This document shows, piece after piece, positions 1-9,293 of a stretch of 22,917 nucleotides of DNA; position 1 is the first letter of the stretch; each line of letters begins with the position of its first letter. The DNA comes from Terana coerulea (taxonomy: Eukaryota; Basidiomycota; Agaricomycetes; Polyporales; Phanerochaetaceae), in assembly GCA_024811115.1 (NCBI GenBank), contig JAKOGH010000642.1, positions 1-22,917 on the forward strand. Direction: 5' to 3'. The translations under genes and the position numbers were made by a program. A model generated the notes under the pieces. That model did not search any database. It was not told the origin of the DNA and worked only from the letters and a program-made list of their open reading frames with translations.

Positions 1-480
1 AGCCAGTTTATGCTTCTCACTGGGCTATACCCGCACAACCTGTTACTTTCTCTGCCTCGAATCTGGAACACGCTGCTCTGGAAATACCTTTCCACCCGCA
101 AGGACTTGCATCTCCTGGTCCGCAGGCTGCTATGGTCCATATGCCCATTCTATCTCGTATCAAACCCCCGTACCCATGCCGATCTCCTTTCAGGTCAGAC
201 TATCGGATCTGGTGCTTGCGTCCTCTCGAATTCACGGAGTCGAGACGAAGCTGTAGAAACGGCTGAAAACAATATCAGGATGGCTCGTGGTATGTGGTGC
301 GAATGAAGCTTGCTACCAGTTTCTGCGCTAATGTACTTGACATTTATAGTCCTACAAATATCCAGCGATTATTACCCCAACGGAATGCCGCCTCGAACAC
401 AAGACAATCAAGATAATCCAACGCACTCCTCAATGTCGACAATTATTGCAAGAATACCCTCTTTGCTGTCTCCCAAATGA
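1..480 (+). CDS. 3' part of an unknown protein gene (5' end outside window)
   Basis: Three exons can be joined: up to 156 (codons in phase with base 3), 194-289 and 350-480. The introns are 157-193 (GTATCA..TTTCAG, 37 nt) and 290-349 (GTATGT..TTATAG, 60 nt). The reading frame stays open through both joins and stops at TGA 478-480, giving about 126 C-terminal residues. The first exon is rich in Pro, Ala and His; the end is polar (..YYPNGMPPRTQDNQDNPTH..) and probably disordered. No domain is recognised. The gene converges with the WD40 gene, whose stop codon is 75 bp away. The model rests on frame continuity and splice consensus only; the first intron is short for a fungus, so a different junction there is possible. 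Confidence 0.5.
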
Positions 481-555
481 TACCCGTAGAATGATAGATC
501 AGACTTGTATGGTTGTATACTTCCGTACCGATGACCGCCACTGGGCAAGCCATAA

Positions 556-2388
556 TCAATAGCAACACGACGTAGCTTCTCCGCCCAAAGCCCGTCCCAG
601 CCCGAATCTGAATATCTGCTTCCCCGACGCTGCCCATAGCGACAGGCCATTCTCATTGCCACCACCGCCCTCTGTTATGCTCAACGTAACAACAGGGTCG
701 GTGAACGTCGTGCGAAAAAGGTCTTGGACGTCGGAATTTGGTTGAGGTTCTGATCTTGAGCGTGAATCCGGTGAGATGAGTTGGCCCGTACGCATAGACC
801 ATGCGCGGATGCGGTTGTCTTGGCCTGCGGCGAAGAGGTATGAAGAACATGGCGAGGTAGCCAAACCCTGTGATGCTGTGAGCGGTTGAAAATGAGAACG
901 TTTTGCGGCTCGTACGTACCAGCTTGGCAGTGTAGCTGTTGACGTGTCCTGCGAACTCCATGACTGGGGCGATGTTGCGCGCGAAGCGCAAATCGTACAT
1001 TTCCAACTGCACACAACCCGATGAACACCCCAGAACCTAAGACAATCGTGGGGTATGCACTCACGTCTCCTCGGATAGTGCCTACCAGCATCTGCATGTC
1101 ATCATTCAAGCTGAGGTGTGTGATGGACCGGTTATCCTGCTTGAACTTTCCGCACAACAGATCTTGTCCCTTCTGCCGCAGCTGGACGCGTTTGTCAAAG
1201 CAATGTATCGAGCCATTTCGGCTCCCAGTGTACACTATATGCTGAGCGCTCGAAGACGTCAGACAAGAAGCATGCTATGACGAAACCCATACCTCTGACT
1301 GCACGACAGAGAGCACGTCGCTGTCCGTCGGCAAGACGGCGAAAGTCCAGCCCGCGTCGATGTCAGGGAGGAGGATGCCGCGTTTAGCGGCGCCGAGGAC
1401 GAGGTTCTTTCCGCGAAGATGGGCTGTATGGACGTCATGACAGCGCACTTCACCGACGCTGAGGATGGTCCATATTCTACTATACACTCTCGCGAGTTAA
1501 TTGAGGATATTCCCGTAGAGGCTGAACGTACTCAGTGGCGTCTGCGAGGTTTTCTACCGCGATCTTGCTTGAAGGTCCAAATGTGACTGCTCTGAGATCC
1601 CAACAAAAATAAGTGTAGTCCAGATATAAACAGTAGTGAACACTGACTGACACTCGGTGGGTACTGGAGCGGCATACTGCAGTGACCTACATCCTCATCA
1701 ATTTAGTACGGGCAAATGAAATAAGGTCTTCTCACCTCTGAGCCCAAGTATAGTTCACGAGACCCATTGTACGGGACTCCCGCAGAATTGATTGTGTACG
1801 TTTGTAGCCAGCCCCTTTGTCGCCAGTGGACGCCACAAACGAACCGTCTTCGGCTGAGATCACCTGTGCGAAGCTAGAGTTAGCTGGTGTTCGCAAACCG
1901 GTGAGAAATTCAATACGCACGTCCATCGAGGAGAAAGCATAGTCCCCATACCAAACGGATTTGCCTTGCGATAGCGAGCGGATGCTGTAAGTCATCGCTG
2001 TGCTGGAAAAGATGATCAGCCTCCTCAATATCTTACGCAGCTTAAGGACTACTCGCTGATTTCTCCTTTGCAACTCTGGATAGCTGATAGACTGTCTCCA
2101 GCTTTGTCCAATTGCGCACAAGCCGGCGCCGGCGCCCACCAGCCTACGCCGCTTACTAGGCCTGGCCGACTTGCTATGTGGCATTTGCGCATTCGATGAT
2201 AGCCTTGATGGCCCCGGTTTGTTCTTATTGTCTCCGTCTGTGACATCGAGTTGCGACGAAGATGTCTGAGGTGCGCTTTGCCTGGTATGAAGTGCGGCTT
2301 GTTGCGGTAAGCCTGCGGGACGAGAGCTTACTGGGAAGTAACGCTTCCGCTCTTCGTCCCAGTAGAGCCCTGGGAGGTCTCGGGGCAT
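556..2388 (-). CDS. DCAF4-like WD40-repeat protein (putative CUL4-DDB1 substrate receptor)
   Basis: Six exons: 2388-1736, 1591-1532, 1458-1293, 1241-1065, 1006-920 and 867-556. They sum to 485 codons including the stop, close to the usual size of DCAF4/WDR21 proteins. ATG 2388 opens MPRDLPGLYWDEERKRYF, which resembles the short N-terminal motif of that family. Beta-propeller blades follow: VYTGSRNGSIHCFDKR, then RGD|LEMYDLRFARN..EFAGHVNSYTAKL, then LFAAGQDNRIRAWSMRTGQL. The pattern is that of WD repeats before a C-terminal ..LWAASGKQIFRFGLGR. Introns are 51-73 nt except the first (1592-1735, 144 nt), which may hide a 23-nt exon. A 39-nt stretch in exon 1 (GTAAGA..GCACAG) could also be an intron without changing the frame. 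In animals such proteins bring substrates to the CUL4-DDB1 ubiquitin ligase; that role here is inferred from resemblance only. Confidence 0.75.
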
Positions 2389-2484
2389 AGAGTCGTACTA
2401 TGATTTTCAAAGATTCAAGCTGTAGTGATGATTAGGAAGGAAGATGTGAGTGAGACGAAGACGAGGGTGTTGAGATGCAAAAAG

Positions 2485-2936
2485 TCAAGAGACGCGTCGG
2501 AGAAACGGCGCTTCTCCGCATAGCCACGCGACGCCACAAAGTCTTCGCCGAAAACCCTCATTCGATAAGCGCCTAAGACACTCAGCCAACGCAGTACAAG
2601 TTGAGCATTCGGCCAGCACATGAGTGTCACTGAGACTTGGGACCTGCACTCGAAACACAATGAGATGTGTTTCTTTATCAAACCGCTCCTCGTGAGGGCC
2701 GTGAAGGAAATAACGAGGAACTTGTCCCACCATTGACTCGACCAAAGCACAAGCTGCAGCAGCGATTACGACCTCCATGATCAAACACTTCCAGAGCAAA
2801 TACACTTGAGCTGGCATGAATCCGGTTTATGCTCAATACAGGTATATGCTCACATACCCTGGACACGCTGGACCGGATGTATAGATCTGAGGCCGCGAAA
2901 TAAAGCATTGTGATTAAAGCAGAGTCTGAAGTCCAT
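2485..2936 (-). CDS. Possible small hydrophobic protein, unrecognised
   Basis: ATG 2936-2934 opens a frame that, after removal of a candidate intron 2857-2811 (GTATGT..TGCCAG, 47 nt), runs to a stop at 2485 and gives 134 residues. A hydrophobic stretch (IMEVVIAAAACALVESM) could be one membrane segment. The remainder, with several Cys and Arg, resembles nothing I know. The splice signals are good but codon use is not persuasive, and a second frame across 2415-2750 is also open. It lies between the WD40 gene (start 2388) and the mitochondrial-type gene (stop 3199). It could equally be untranslated or decayed sequence. Confidence 0.3.
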
Positions 2937-3198
2937 TGGTACGCTTCATCCAGTCTAGTGACTTCAGATTTCTTCGCGCCCTTCTTAATAGCGGCGGCCT
3001 CACAGTTCACAGGGTCGCCACGTGCCGTGATCTTGACGAGCTCATTCGTCCTTGCGGTCTGCTTCAGGGCCAGAGGTCTTGTCAATCTTCGCTGAGGTCT
3101 TGGGGTCCACGGCGTTCTGCACATGCCAGTCAGTACGTCTTCAACTACAGTGTATAAGAGAAACACACAGTGCTCCTCTCGCGCGCAGCGCCCTGGTC

Positions 3199-4009
3199 CT
3201 ACGGGCCCTTCTTCGCATCCTGCAAGTGCTCGCCGTCTGTGTCAGCCTTCTGCGTAACGGTGGGGTCGTATCCGTTATCCTTGGTGGTCGACGTGCCCTG
3301 TGTTGCAGGGGCAGGGCACCCCATAGCAGTCTGCTCTTCGGCATCCTCGGCGTCCTTGGGAGAGTCCTCCTCCTAAACACCGCAATGGTGAGGAACGCGG
3401 CCAAAATCGGCAAGAGAATACGCACGACTGCTTTGTTGACAGAGTCAACGTACTCCGCGTTCGAGACCTTGTTGCCCTCGTCATCGGTAAGGCCCTGGCA
3501 GCAGCAATAACATAATTGAGGGACAAGTTGTGAAATGAACGCGTAGTGAACGCACACCGGCTTCGCTGTCGGGAATCGCCTTCGCAGGCGTCGTCTCACT
3601 CTCGGTACCTGCTGGAACAGGAGCACGTGAAGGGTCGGGGGTCTTGTGCTTTGGGAGGGCAGAATCCTTGGCTTCATGCGCCGCCTCCTTGCCCGGTGGT
3701 GTGAGGAGGTATACGGCCTATTCGTTGGCGTGACACTGTTAGCGAGGCGCGCCGCTTGACGTTGCGGTCGAACTTACTGCAGGTCCGAAGACCAGAGCAG
3801 AGCCAATCTAGCACAATAGAATTATGCGGATTCAGAGACTCGACTCGTTGTCAAATTGGGCATTTACGCACTATCCATGGTCTGTCGCTTTTGGGTGCAC
3901 CGTGTCCGTGGGCGGTGCTAGCTTGTCTGCGGCCTACGTTGCGACCAGCAATGCGCGCAGCGGGGCGAGCAGCCTTGGATAGGAGTGTTCGTGCGACTTG
4001 GAAAGACAT
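3199..4009 (-). CDS. Putative mitochondrial membrane-associated protein, 190 aa, five exons
   Basis: Exons 4009-3872, 3807-3778, 3717-3556, 3494-3426 and 3372-3199 join without a stop to 190 residues. All four introns (64, 60, 61 and 53 nt) have GT..AG ends. ATG 4009 opens MSFQVARTLLSKAARPAAR, an Arg/Ala-rich amphipathic start typical of mitochondrial targeting, with no acidic residue before about position 42. Residues about 45-61 (WIIGSALVFGPAAVYLL) form one membrane-sized hydrophobic segment. The rest is acidic, Pro/Thr/Lys-rich and probably disordered. The architecture resembles small uncharacterised fungal mitochondrial proteins; no catalytic function can be claimed. A second apparent membrane segment (RILLPILAAFLTIAVF) appears only if intron 3425-3373 is left in, so it is not part of the protein. 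A possible alternative last exon lies at 3116-3042. Confidence 0.7.
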
Positions 4010-4425
4010 AGAGGATGATGAGGATATGGTACCAGGTAAATAGAGGGGACGACGACCGCGGCGGGTTCGGATTTCTGTGCAAGCGCCAAGCGGCGACTCT
4101 GCGGCATTGCGGAACGAACCGGTCGAATGACGTAGTTAGTAGCTTACTTGCTCCGACTTACGTGCACGTTGGCCTGCTACTTGCAGTAAGACCCAAGTGG
4201 TCTCGGCACGCAGACGCAGGGTTTTAACAAATCTACAGAGATCTATAGCACAACCCTGCCACCAAATTCGAGATACAACAGTACAAATACATCAAGGTTG
4301 CTATCAATACAGTCTACTGGTGGTACATTTACCCAAACTGTTGATACATCCCAAATGCCCACCAGTCCCATGATACAAAGAGTCCAGAGCAGCCCAATAA
4401 GATTCTGAAAAAAGACTCGGCGTGT
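4010..4425. other. Intergenic: upstream of the mitochondrial-type gene and 3' flank of the zinc-finger gene
   Basis: No coding region or RNA gene is recognisable on either strand. The part next to 4425 is A/T-richer and is probably the 3' untranslated region of the zinc-finger gene; the part next to 4010 should contain the promoter of the mitochondrial-type gene. Confidence 0.4.
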
Positions 4426-5917
4426 CTAATCGCTGTCTGAGTCAGAACGATCCTTCTTGTGCACGTTCATGTGCTGCCGGAGGTTATCGTGACGGCTGAA
4501 ATCCCGACCACAGCGCTTGATGGGGCACTTGTACGCTGGTTGCAAAAATTAGTGAGCTTCGGGAGTTTGGCAGATGGTAAGCACGTACGCTTTTCATTCG
4601 TATGAATACACCGAATGTGCCGCTTTAGATGCTCACCGCGTTGGAAGAGCTTGTTGCAGTCATCGACGGTACATCGATAGCTCCGTGGGCCCTACAGAGT
4701 GACGAGCTTAGTGAGGGTGCGAAAACAGACACGGGTGGGCAGGCGCACCTTGTCTGTATTCTTAGGCGACGCCGGCGTTGGCACCCGGCGCCCGCGGCTC
4801 TTCTTTGTTAAGTTGGGGACGGGCACCGGAAGGTCCAGTTCCTGAGGCTGGATGTCGTACTCGATGATCTCGCATGCCTTGCGTTTGCCAGGGGACGAAT
4901 GGCTGCGCTTGGCGGGACGGATGTTGACCCCGGTGCCACCTGGAACATACTCACCGCCATCGTCCTCATCGTCTACAAGGTCCTCTACCTCCGACTCGCC
5001 ACTCTCCGCCAGAGCACCGCCGCCGCTTGACCCAGCCTCCCGCCAACAATGAGCTACAGCGGGCGGTCCGTTGGCGGCGAGATGGCTCTGAACGAAGGCT
5101 GCGTCCGCGACATAGGCGCCGTCGAGCAAAGACGGAGGAAGGCTGAAGTAAGCCTGCTCGGGAGACACCATGGGCGAGTGCTGGACGTCCTGCATGTTCA
5201 CGTACATCTGCACAGGGAACTCGTCCTGAGGGGTGACCGGAAAGTACTCGTCGGCGCTGAAAACCGAAGATGGCGAGTCAATGGCGTCGTATCGCAGGTC
5301 TGGGATGTCGATGAAAAGCGGACGAGAGCAGCCATGCGCGGTCGAACGCAAAGCATCATCTTGAAATCATGGTGAGCTTCGATAGACTCCTTGCACCAGA
5401 AGACCAGTCACTTACTCTGTGTAGTGTATGTTGCAGGAGTGGAGCTTTGATTGAGCCTGGCTTCCTGCTCCGGGAAGAACGACAGCGAGTGCAGAGCTGT
5501 CTCGTCGAAGAAGCCCGTGACGGGGTCGTGTACGCCTGAGTCAGCCAGATCTGGAGTCATCTGGTCATACAGAGGACTAGGAAGACCGGCCGCTTCGTAG
5601 ATGAAGGCATAGTTGGCGTCATGCCACTCCGCAGGGAGCTCCTGAGCGGGAGCGTATGTGCAAGACAAGCGTTGAGAGGATGTACCAGACCTCTCAACAT
5701 TGCAGTCTTCAGCCGAACCCAGCTTGTAGCCTGAGGGGTAAACCTGCTGGGGCTGCGGGGGCGGAACTGGCTGGCTGGTTGGTCGCATGAAGGGCAGCGG
5801 CTGAGCACCTTGAGGAGAACAGGGGTCCTCCTGTGCGAACATCGCAGTGTATATAAAGGACTCCAGCTCTGCTTCGGCGAGGAGCAGAGAGCCAGAAGGT
5901 TCCGTACCGGCTGACAT
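4426..5917 (-). CDS. C2H2 zinc-finger transcription factor, 447 aa
   Basis: Exons 5917-5416, 5359-4731, 4691-4589 and 4535-4426 sum to 448 codons with stop. The start is the first in-frame ATG (MSAGTEPSGSLLLAEAE); the frame is open further upstream but lacks an ATG. Residues 1-320 are Pro/Ser/Gln-rich, a likely activation region, with an acidic patch (ESEVEDLVDDEDDGGEY) and a basic cluster that may serve nuclear import. The C-terminus holds two fingers. Finger 1 is C-x4-C-x12-H-x4-H (YRCTVDDCNKLF..HLKRHIRCIH). Finger 2 is C-x4-C-x12-H-x3-H (YKCPIKRCGRDF..NLRQHMNVH). They are joined by the canonical linker TNEKPYKC, which is restored exactly across intron 4588-4536. Two adjacent C-terminal fingers are common in fungal stress and developmental regulators. 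The target and role are unknown. The donor of intron 4730-4692 (GTCTGT) is weaker than the others. Confidence 0.85.
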
Positions 5918-7177
5918 GAGCGGATGCTGACGGACGCACTGGGGCAGCGGATGTCCAGAATGTGGAGGGAAAACGGATGCCTCGGGCGCCGGGTCGTCTG
6001 AATGAGAACAAGAAGGCCGTCCACGTAAAGGCTGTTTGTGCCTCAAGAGAATGTAGGAGATCAGAGAAGGAAAGCTCCAGAGTCCACAGCATTAAATGTG
6101 AGCCTCTCTGGCCTCCCACCGACGTAACCTAACAGATGACGGTACCGAATGCGGTGCAGACGTGGGGTCCTTTATGGGCGGCTACCAGACCAATGGCTCG
6201 AGGCTGTGACGATTTGGGAACCGACTCGGTCAGGGACGAAGCAGGCGGATGTGATCGACAAGTGCCTCTGCGTTAGTACCGAACTGGGCGATACCACTCT
6301 CGACAAAGGGGGTCCGGCGTTCAAAGTTGCGAGGGCTCCGACCGATCGAGGACTGCAGGAAGAGGCAAACCAACCCTGCGACTGCCGATTCTCGCGCACC
6401 CAGACCAGAGGCTGCCCCGGAGAACAAACGGTATCGTTCGGAGTCCCCTGGTGTGAACTGTAAGAATTCGTCTTTGGAGATGTGGCGTAGAATTCGAAGG
6501 TCTGGTGATCGAGTTGCGCAATATCACCGCTATCCGCTTGCCTTTCTCGTATAGGTACCATGGTCTGTTCTAATCACTGCCGCAATGTCCGTTGCTTGGT
6601 TTTGGGAACCCCGAGCGCAGGCAGGGCGAGCCCGCTCACAGGCGCATCTCCCTTTCGAGATTCCAACGCCAAGGTCCCGTTCTCGCGACAGTGGCCGGTG
6701 ATAACGCCCGGTACTTTCGTGTAGCCACCCCTGACGAGGTTAGTGCGATCGAGCTATGTTCACAATAGTTCCCTAGATTGTCGGTCAGCCCTACGTATCG
6801 ATCTTGGCCGTCTCCGTCGCCTCCGGTTGGTGTCGCTGATGGAACTGGGGCGAGGGCTGGAGAGATTGGTCTTATTGCGAGACATATGACATGTGCGTAC
6901 ACGCTGGAATTAGGGATACACGGTCACCAGTACATGGCATGGGCAGGCCCCGCCACCAGTAAACGAGCTGCCGGTAGGCTGGTCATGTTATACGCAATCA
7001 CCGACCAAAGCAAGCGTAGAGCCCTTTGCGGAGGATTACGAGTTCAGGCCCTAGCATATGAGGAGTGGAAACGCCGTACAGTTCTGCATCGTCCACATAA
7101 AAGCCCTGGCAGGATTTGAGGAAGACCTGCTCTGAGGAAGACGGTGTTGGCCAAAAGCAAGGGGTTAGCGCTCGAGT
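5918..7177. other. 1.2-kb intergenic stretch without a recognisable gene
   Basis: Both strands carry short open frames (for example plus 6149-6463 and minus 6172-6561), but none shows a recognisable domain, convincing splice structure or protein-like composition. The part nearest 5917 should hold the promoter and 5' leader of the zinc-finger gene. The part nearest 7177 leads into the mobile-element cluster and may itself be old element remains. Confidence 0.4.
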
Positions 7178-7185
7178 ACTGGCGC

Positions 7186-7625
7186 CAAGAGGGGGCGAAA
7201 GTCGAGCGCCCGACACGCACCTCCAATTTGCCACGAGAGACACCAACTTGATGGGGTTATAGCTCAACGACTTCTCATCCGTTCGCCTTCGGAAATTCAC
7301 AAAGCGCCCTATTATTGATGTCTGGCTATCTGAATATGACAAATTTATGAGTCTACAGGGAGGCCTCGACGAGTTATTCGCAAAACTTCTTTTCCCGATT
7401 TGGACAGGAGATTTTGATGTGTGGCGCAGCCGTGGGTATTTCGCTTCTACAGACTCAAGCATTGCACTTTTCGTAATTCTGTTATACACGACCGGTCCTA
7501 TTTGTGCTACTTACGGACACGTTCATATACTTTTTATGCCGAACGGAGGAGTTGTCGAGGCGCTATAGGTATTTTGATCGCAAAGGTCGGTCCGTGTCAG
7601 GCGTTCGACTTTCGCGCCCCTCTTG
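7186..7625 (-). mobile_element. 440-bp MITE, copy A (hAT-like by its 8-bp duplication)
   Basis: The ends are inverted repeats of about 37 bp. The left end starts CAAGAGGGGGCGAAAGTCGA at 7186; the complement of the right end starts CAAGAGGGGCGCGAAAGTCG at 7625. Both arms end near ..GACACGSACC. The element is flanked by perfect 8-bp direct repeats ACTGGCGC at 7178-7185 and 7626-7633. An 8-bp target duplication with short inverted ends is the hallmark of the hAT superfamily; the internal 440 bp is far too short for a transposase. A second copy in the opposite orientation is split around the retroelement (8358-8401 plus 15441-15841) and has exactly the same reconstructed length. The core of the two copies is roughly 85% identical by hand count over about 145 bp. 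Strand is given relative to copy B. Confidence 0.85.
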
Positions 7626-7637
7626 ACTGGCGCAGCG

Positions 7638-7965
7638 TAAGGTAGGCCTACTCCACTTTCGAGTACGTCACGTGGCTAGGCGCCGTCACGCTAAGCACTG
7701 AAAGAACAACCTCAACCGAATGGGTCATGTTCGGCGGTCCTGACAAGAAGATGTCTTCTCGTCAGTTTATCGCAACTTGCACATAAAAATATCTGACGAG
7801 ACAACCTTTAGGATAATCTATCTCTAAAGATTTCTGAATCTTTTCAAGACTGCCTTGCCTAGCCATCAAGCTGAGCGTTTGGTTCGCGTGACAGCGCCGC
7901 TTGGTGATTCCACGTGATGATCACACCGTGACGAGAGTACTCGAAAGTGAAGTAGGCCTACCTTA
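7638..7965. mobile_element. Fold-back (inverted-repeat) element, about 0.33 kb
   Basis: The left arm TAAGGTAGGCCTACTCCACT.. (from 7638) is matched by the complement of the right arm TAAGGTAGGCCTACTTCACT.. (from 7965), with one mismatch in about 30 bp. Each arm contains the palindrome GTAGGCCTAC. Pairing continues imperfectly inward (GTCACGTGG.., GGCGCC.., GTCACGC), so the element can fold on itself. Flanks allow two readings: a TA duplication at 7638-7639 and 7964-7965 (Tc1/mariner style), or a GCG duplication at 7635-7637 and 7966-7968. There is no coding capacity. It begins 4 bp after the duplication of MITE copy A, so two elements are packed side by side. Confidence 0.65.
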
Positions 7966-7978
7966 GCGTTGCCGGTGC

Positions 7979-8023
7979 AGCTTCAATCTTCAAGCTTCAA
8001 GCTTCAAAGCTTCAGCTTCAGCT
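7979..8023. repeat. Short imperfect CTTCAAG tandem repeat
   Basis: Several copies of a 6-8 bp unit (CTTCAAG, CTTCAAAG, CTTCAG) follow each other just after the fold-back element. It is a microsatellite-like tract with no further function visible. Confidence 0.75.
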
Positions 8024-8401
8024 TTATCCACCGGATCAATCCTTACGACGGCCGGACTCTGATAACTCGATGAAATTAGAATGTACTTGTGTACTAGCCT
8101 CCGTCGTCTGATGCGCGTGTTGTCTTAGTATAAACTGACTAGTAAGTGCGTGGTAAGTAGTAGTTTCAATAAGATAACTAACTATTTAAGGTAGTAAGTA
8201 GTTAATTTGTGATCAAGTCAGTATCTGGGATAAGTGTCTTAATGACCATTGACCAGAGCGACAGCTGGACACGAAACAATAGGCCACGTCGAGAATTCTT
8301 CGGTGCAGAGGCGCTCCAAGATCCTCCAAGATATGGTGGGGCGGACGCCCGGCGCACCAAGAGGCGAGCGAAAGTCAAGCGCCTGACACTGACCTCCCTT
8401 T

Positions 8402-8719
8402 TGTCATGAACTTCTGGGCGTCTCTAGGGTATTCTTTTCATTTCCATTGTCTTCTACCCCTATCTATTGTTCTCTCATCAATACCGTGGTTTCCGTATGT
8501 TTCTCTATTGTTCTGGACTGCTCTAGTACATACACAAGGGATACCGGGTGGTACTGTACAGTTTAGGACTACGCATGTATAAGTAGCTACCGTCTGCAAC
8601 AGAGAAAGCCAGTCTCGAGCTGGTCTGTTCCCCAGCTAGCTACTCGGAGACTGCACCACTATTTCCGTCCCCAGTTGAGAGCGTCGCACCTGGTACAGTT
8701 GTACTAGTTGTTGTTGACA
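8402..8719 (+). repeat. 5' LTR of the chromovirus
   Basis: 318 bp bounded by the inverted pentamers TGTCA and TGACA. It differs from the 3' LTR by three single-base length differences (GGGCG against GGGGCG, ACCGTGG against ACTCGTGG, AAGGGATA against AAGGATA) and one substitution (CAGTTGT against CAGGTGT). That is roughly 98-99% identity, so insertion was recent compared with the flanking MITE copies. It carries the TATA-type promoter. Confidence 0.95.
8578..8611 (+). promoter_or_regulatory. LTR TATA box and predicted transcription start
   Basis: TATAAG lies at 8578-8583. About 33 bp downstream, at A8611, starts the 11-mer AGTCTCGAGCT that is complementary to the primer-binding site. In Tf1-type elements this complementary sequence is the very 5' end of the transcript, so 8611 is the predicted start. 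The TATA spacing agrees independently. Confidence 0.6.
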
Positions 8720-8721
8720 TA

Positions 8722-8732
8722 AGCTCGAGACT
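8722..8732 (+). other. Primer-binding site, predicted self-priming
   Basis: AGCTCGAGACT, 2 bp after the 5' LTR, is the exact reverse complement of AGTCTCGAGCT at 8611-8621 within the LTR. Pairing stops at both ends at exactly 11 bp. The site does not begin with TGG, which a tRNA 3' CCA would require. In Tf1 of fission yeast the first 11 nt of the RNA fold back on the primer site and are cleaved to prime DNA synthesis; this element matches that scheme in length, position and strand. The palindromic CTCGAG core adds some risk of coincidence. Confidence 0.7.
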
Positions 8733-9293
8733 ATCCTACCCCTCGCGACGATCTCTCGTTGCTCCACCTATCCTACCCGTTGCCCGGTCCGTCCTGTATA
8801 GGAGGATCGTGTAGATTGAGTTTAGACCCTAGTACACCGGACCGTAATCACCCGCAAGGGAAACGGCCCGTGAACCTCGGTATTGACCATCCCCCTGTGT
8901 CGTTACCCCGTGCACACGCGACTAGTTACCCAATCAGTACCCCGTTGATCCAACTCAACAGTTCCGAGCTTCATCTCGGAGAGCTGTACCTTAGACACCC
9001 TAACCCGGTGCTCTTTGATCGGCTGGGAACCTTTGGCGCACTCTTGGGTGTGGGAAGCTAGTAAAAGCGGTAATCGGAAGGCGAGACAGGCGCTCTTTGG
9101 GCTCGTGCCCTTAGAGTCAAGCTGCAACCGAGAAGTCGGTAGACCGCAGCGGGATTAAACAGCAGAACACTGGTAACTCGTAGCCGTATCAGTAGTAGCA
9201 CGTGCTGAGAACAATTCCTCTAAGACAACTTCTCGTGCTCTTCATTTCGGTTGAAGAGTATTGCAGGCTGCCTAGAATAGGCTTCACCCGTGT
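8733..9293 (+). other. Retroelement leader region
   Basis: About 560 bp between the primer-binding site and the first substantial ORF. No recognisable coding domain. A short frame to 9061 lacks protein-like features. It probably holds packaging and translation-control sequence of the element RNA. Confidence 0.4.

Noticed and set aside
5918..6046. N-terminal extension of the zinc-finger protein
   Set aside because: The frame is open but begins with TTG; the first in-frame ATG is 5917.
6149..6561. Possible gene on either strand
   Set aside because: Open frames exist on both strands but no domain, no coherent splicing and no protein-like bias were found.
7979..8023. CRISPR-like or regulatory repeat array
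   Set aside because: The units are 6-8 bp without spacers; a simple microsatellite in a eukaryotic genome.
8722..8740. tRNA-primed primer-binding site
   Set aside because: No TGG adjacent to the LTR end; the sequence instead pairs exactly with the LTR transcript start.
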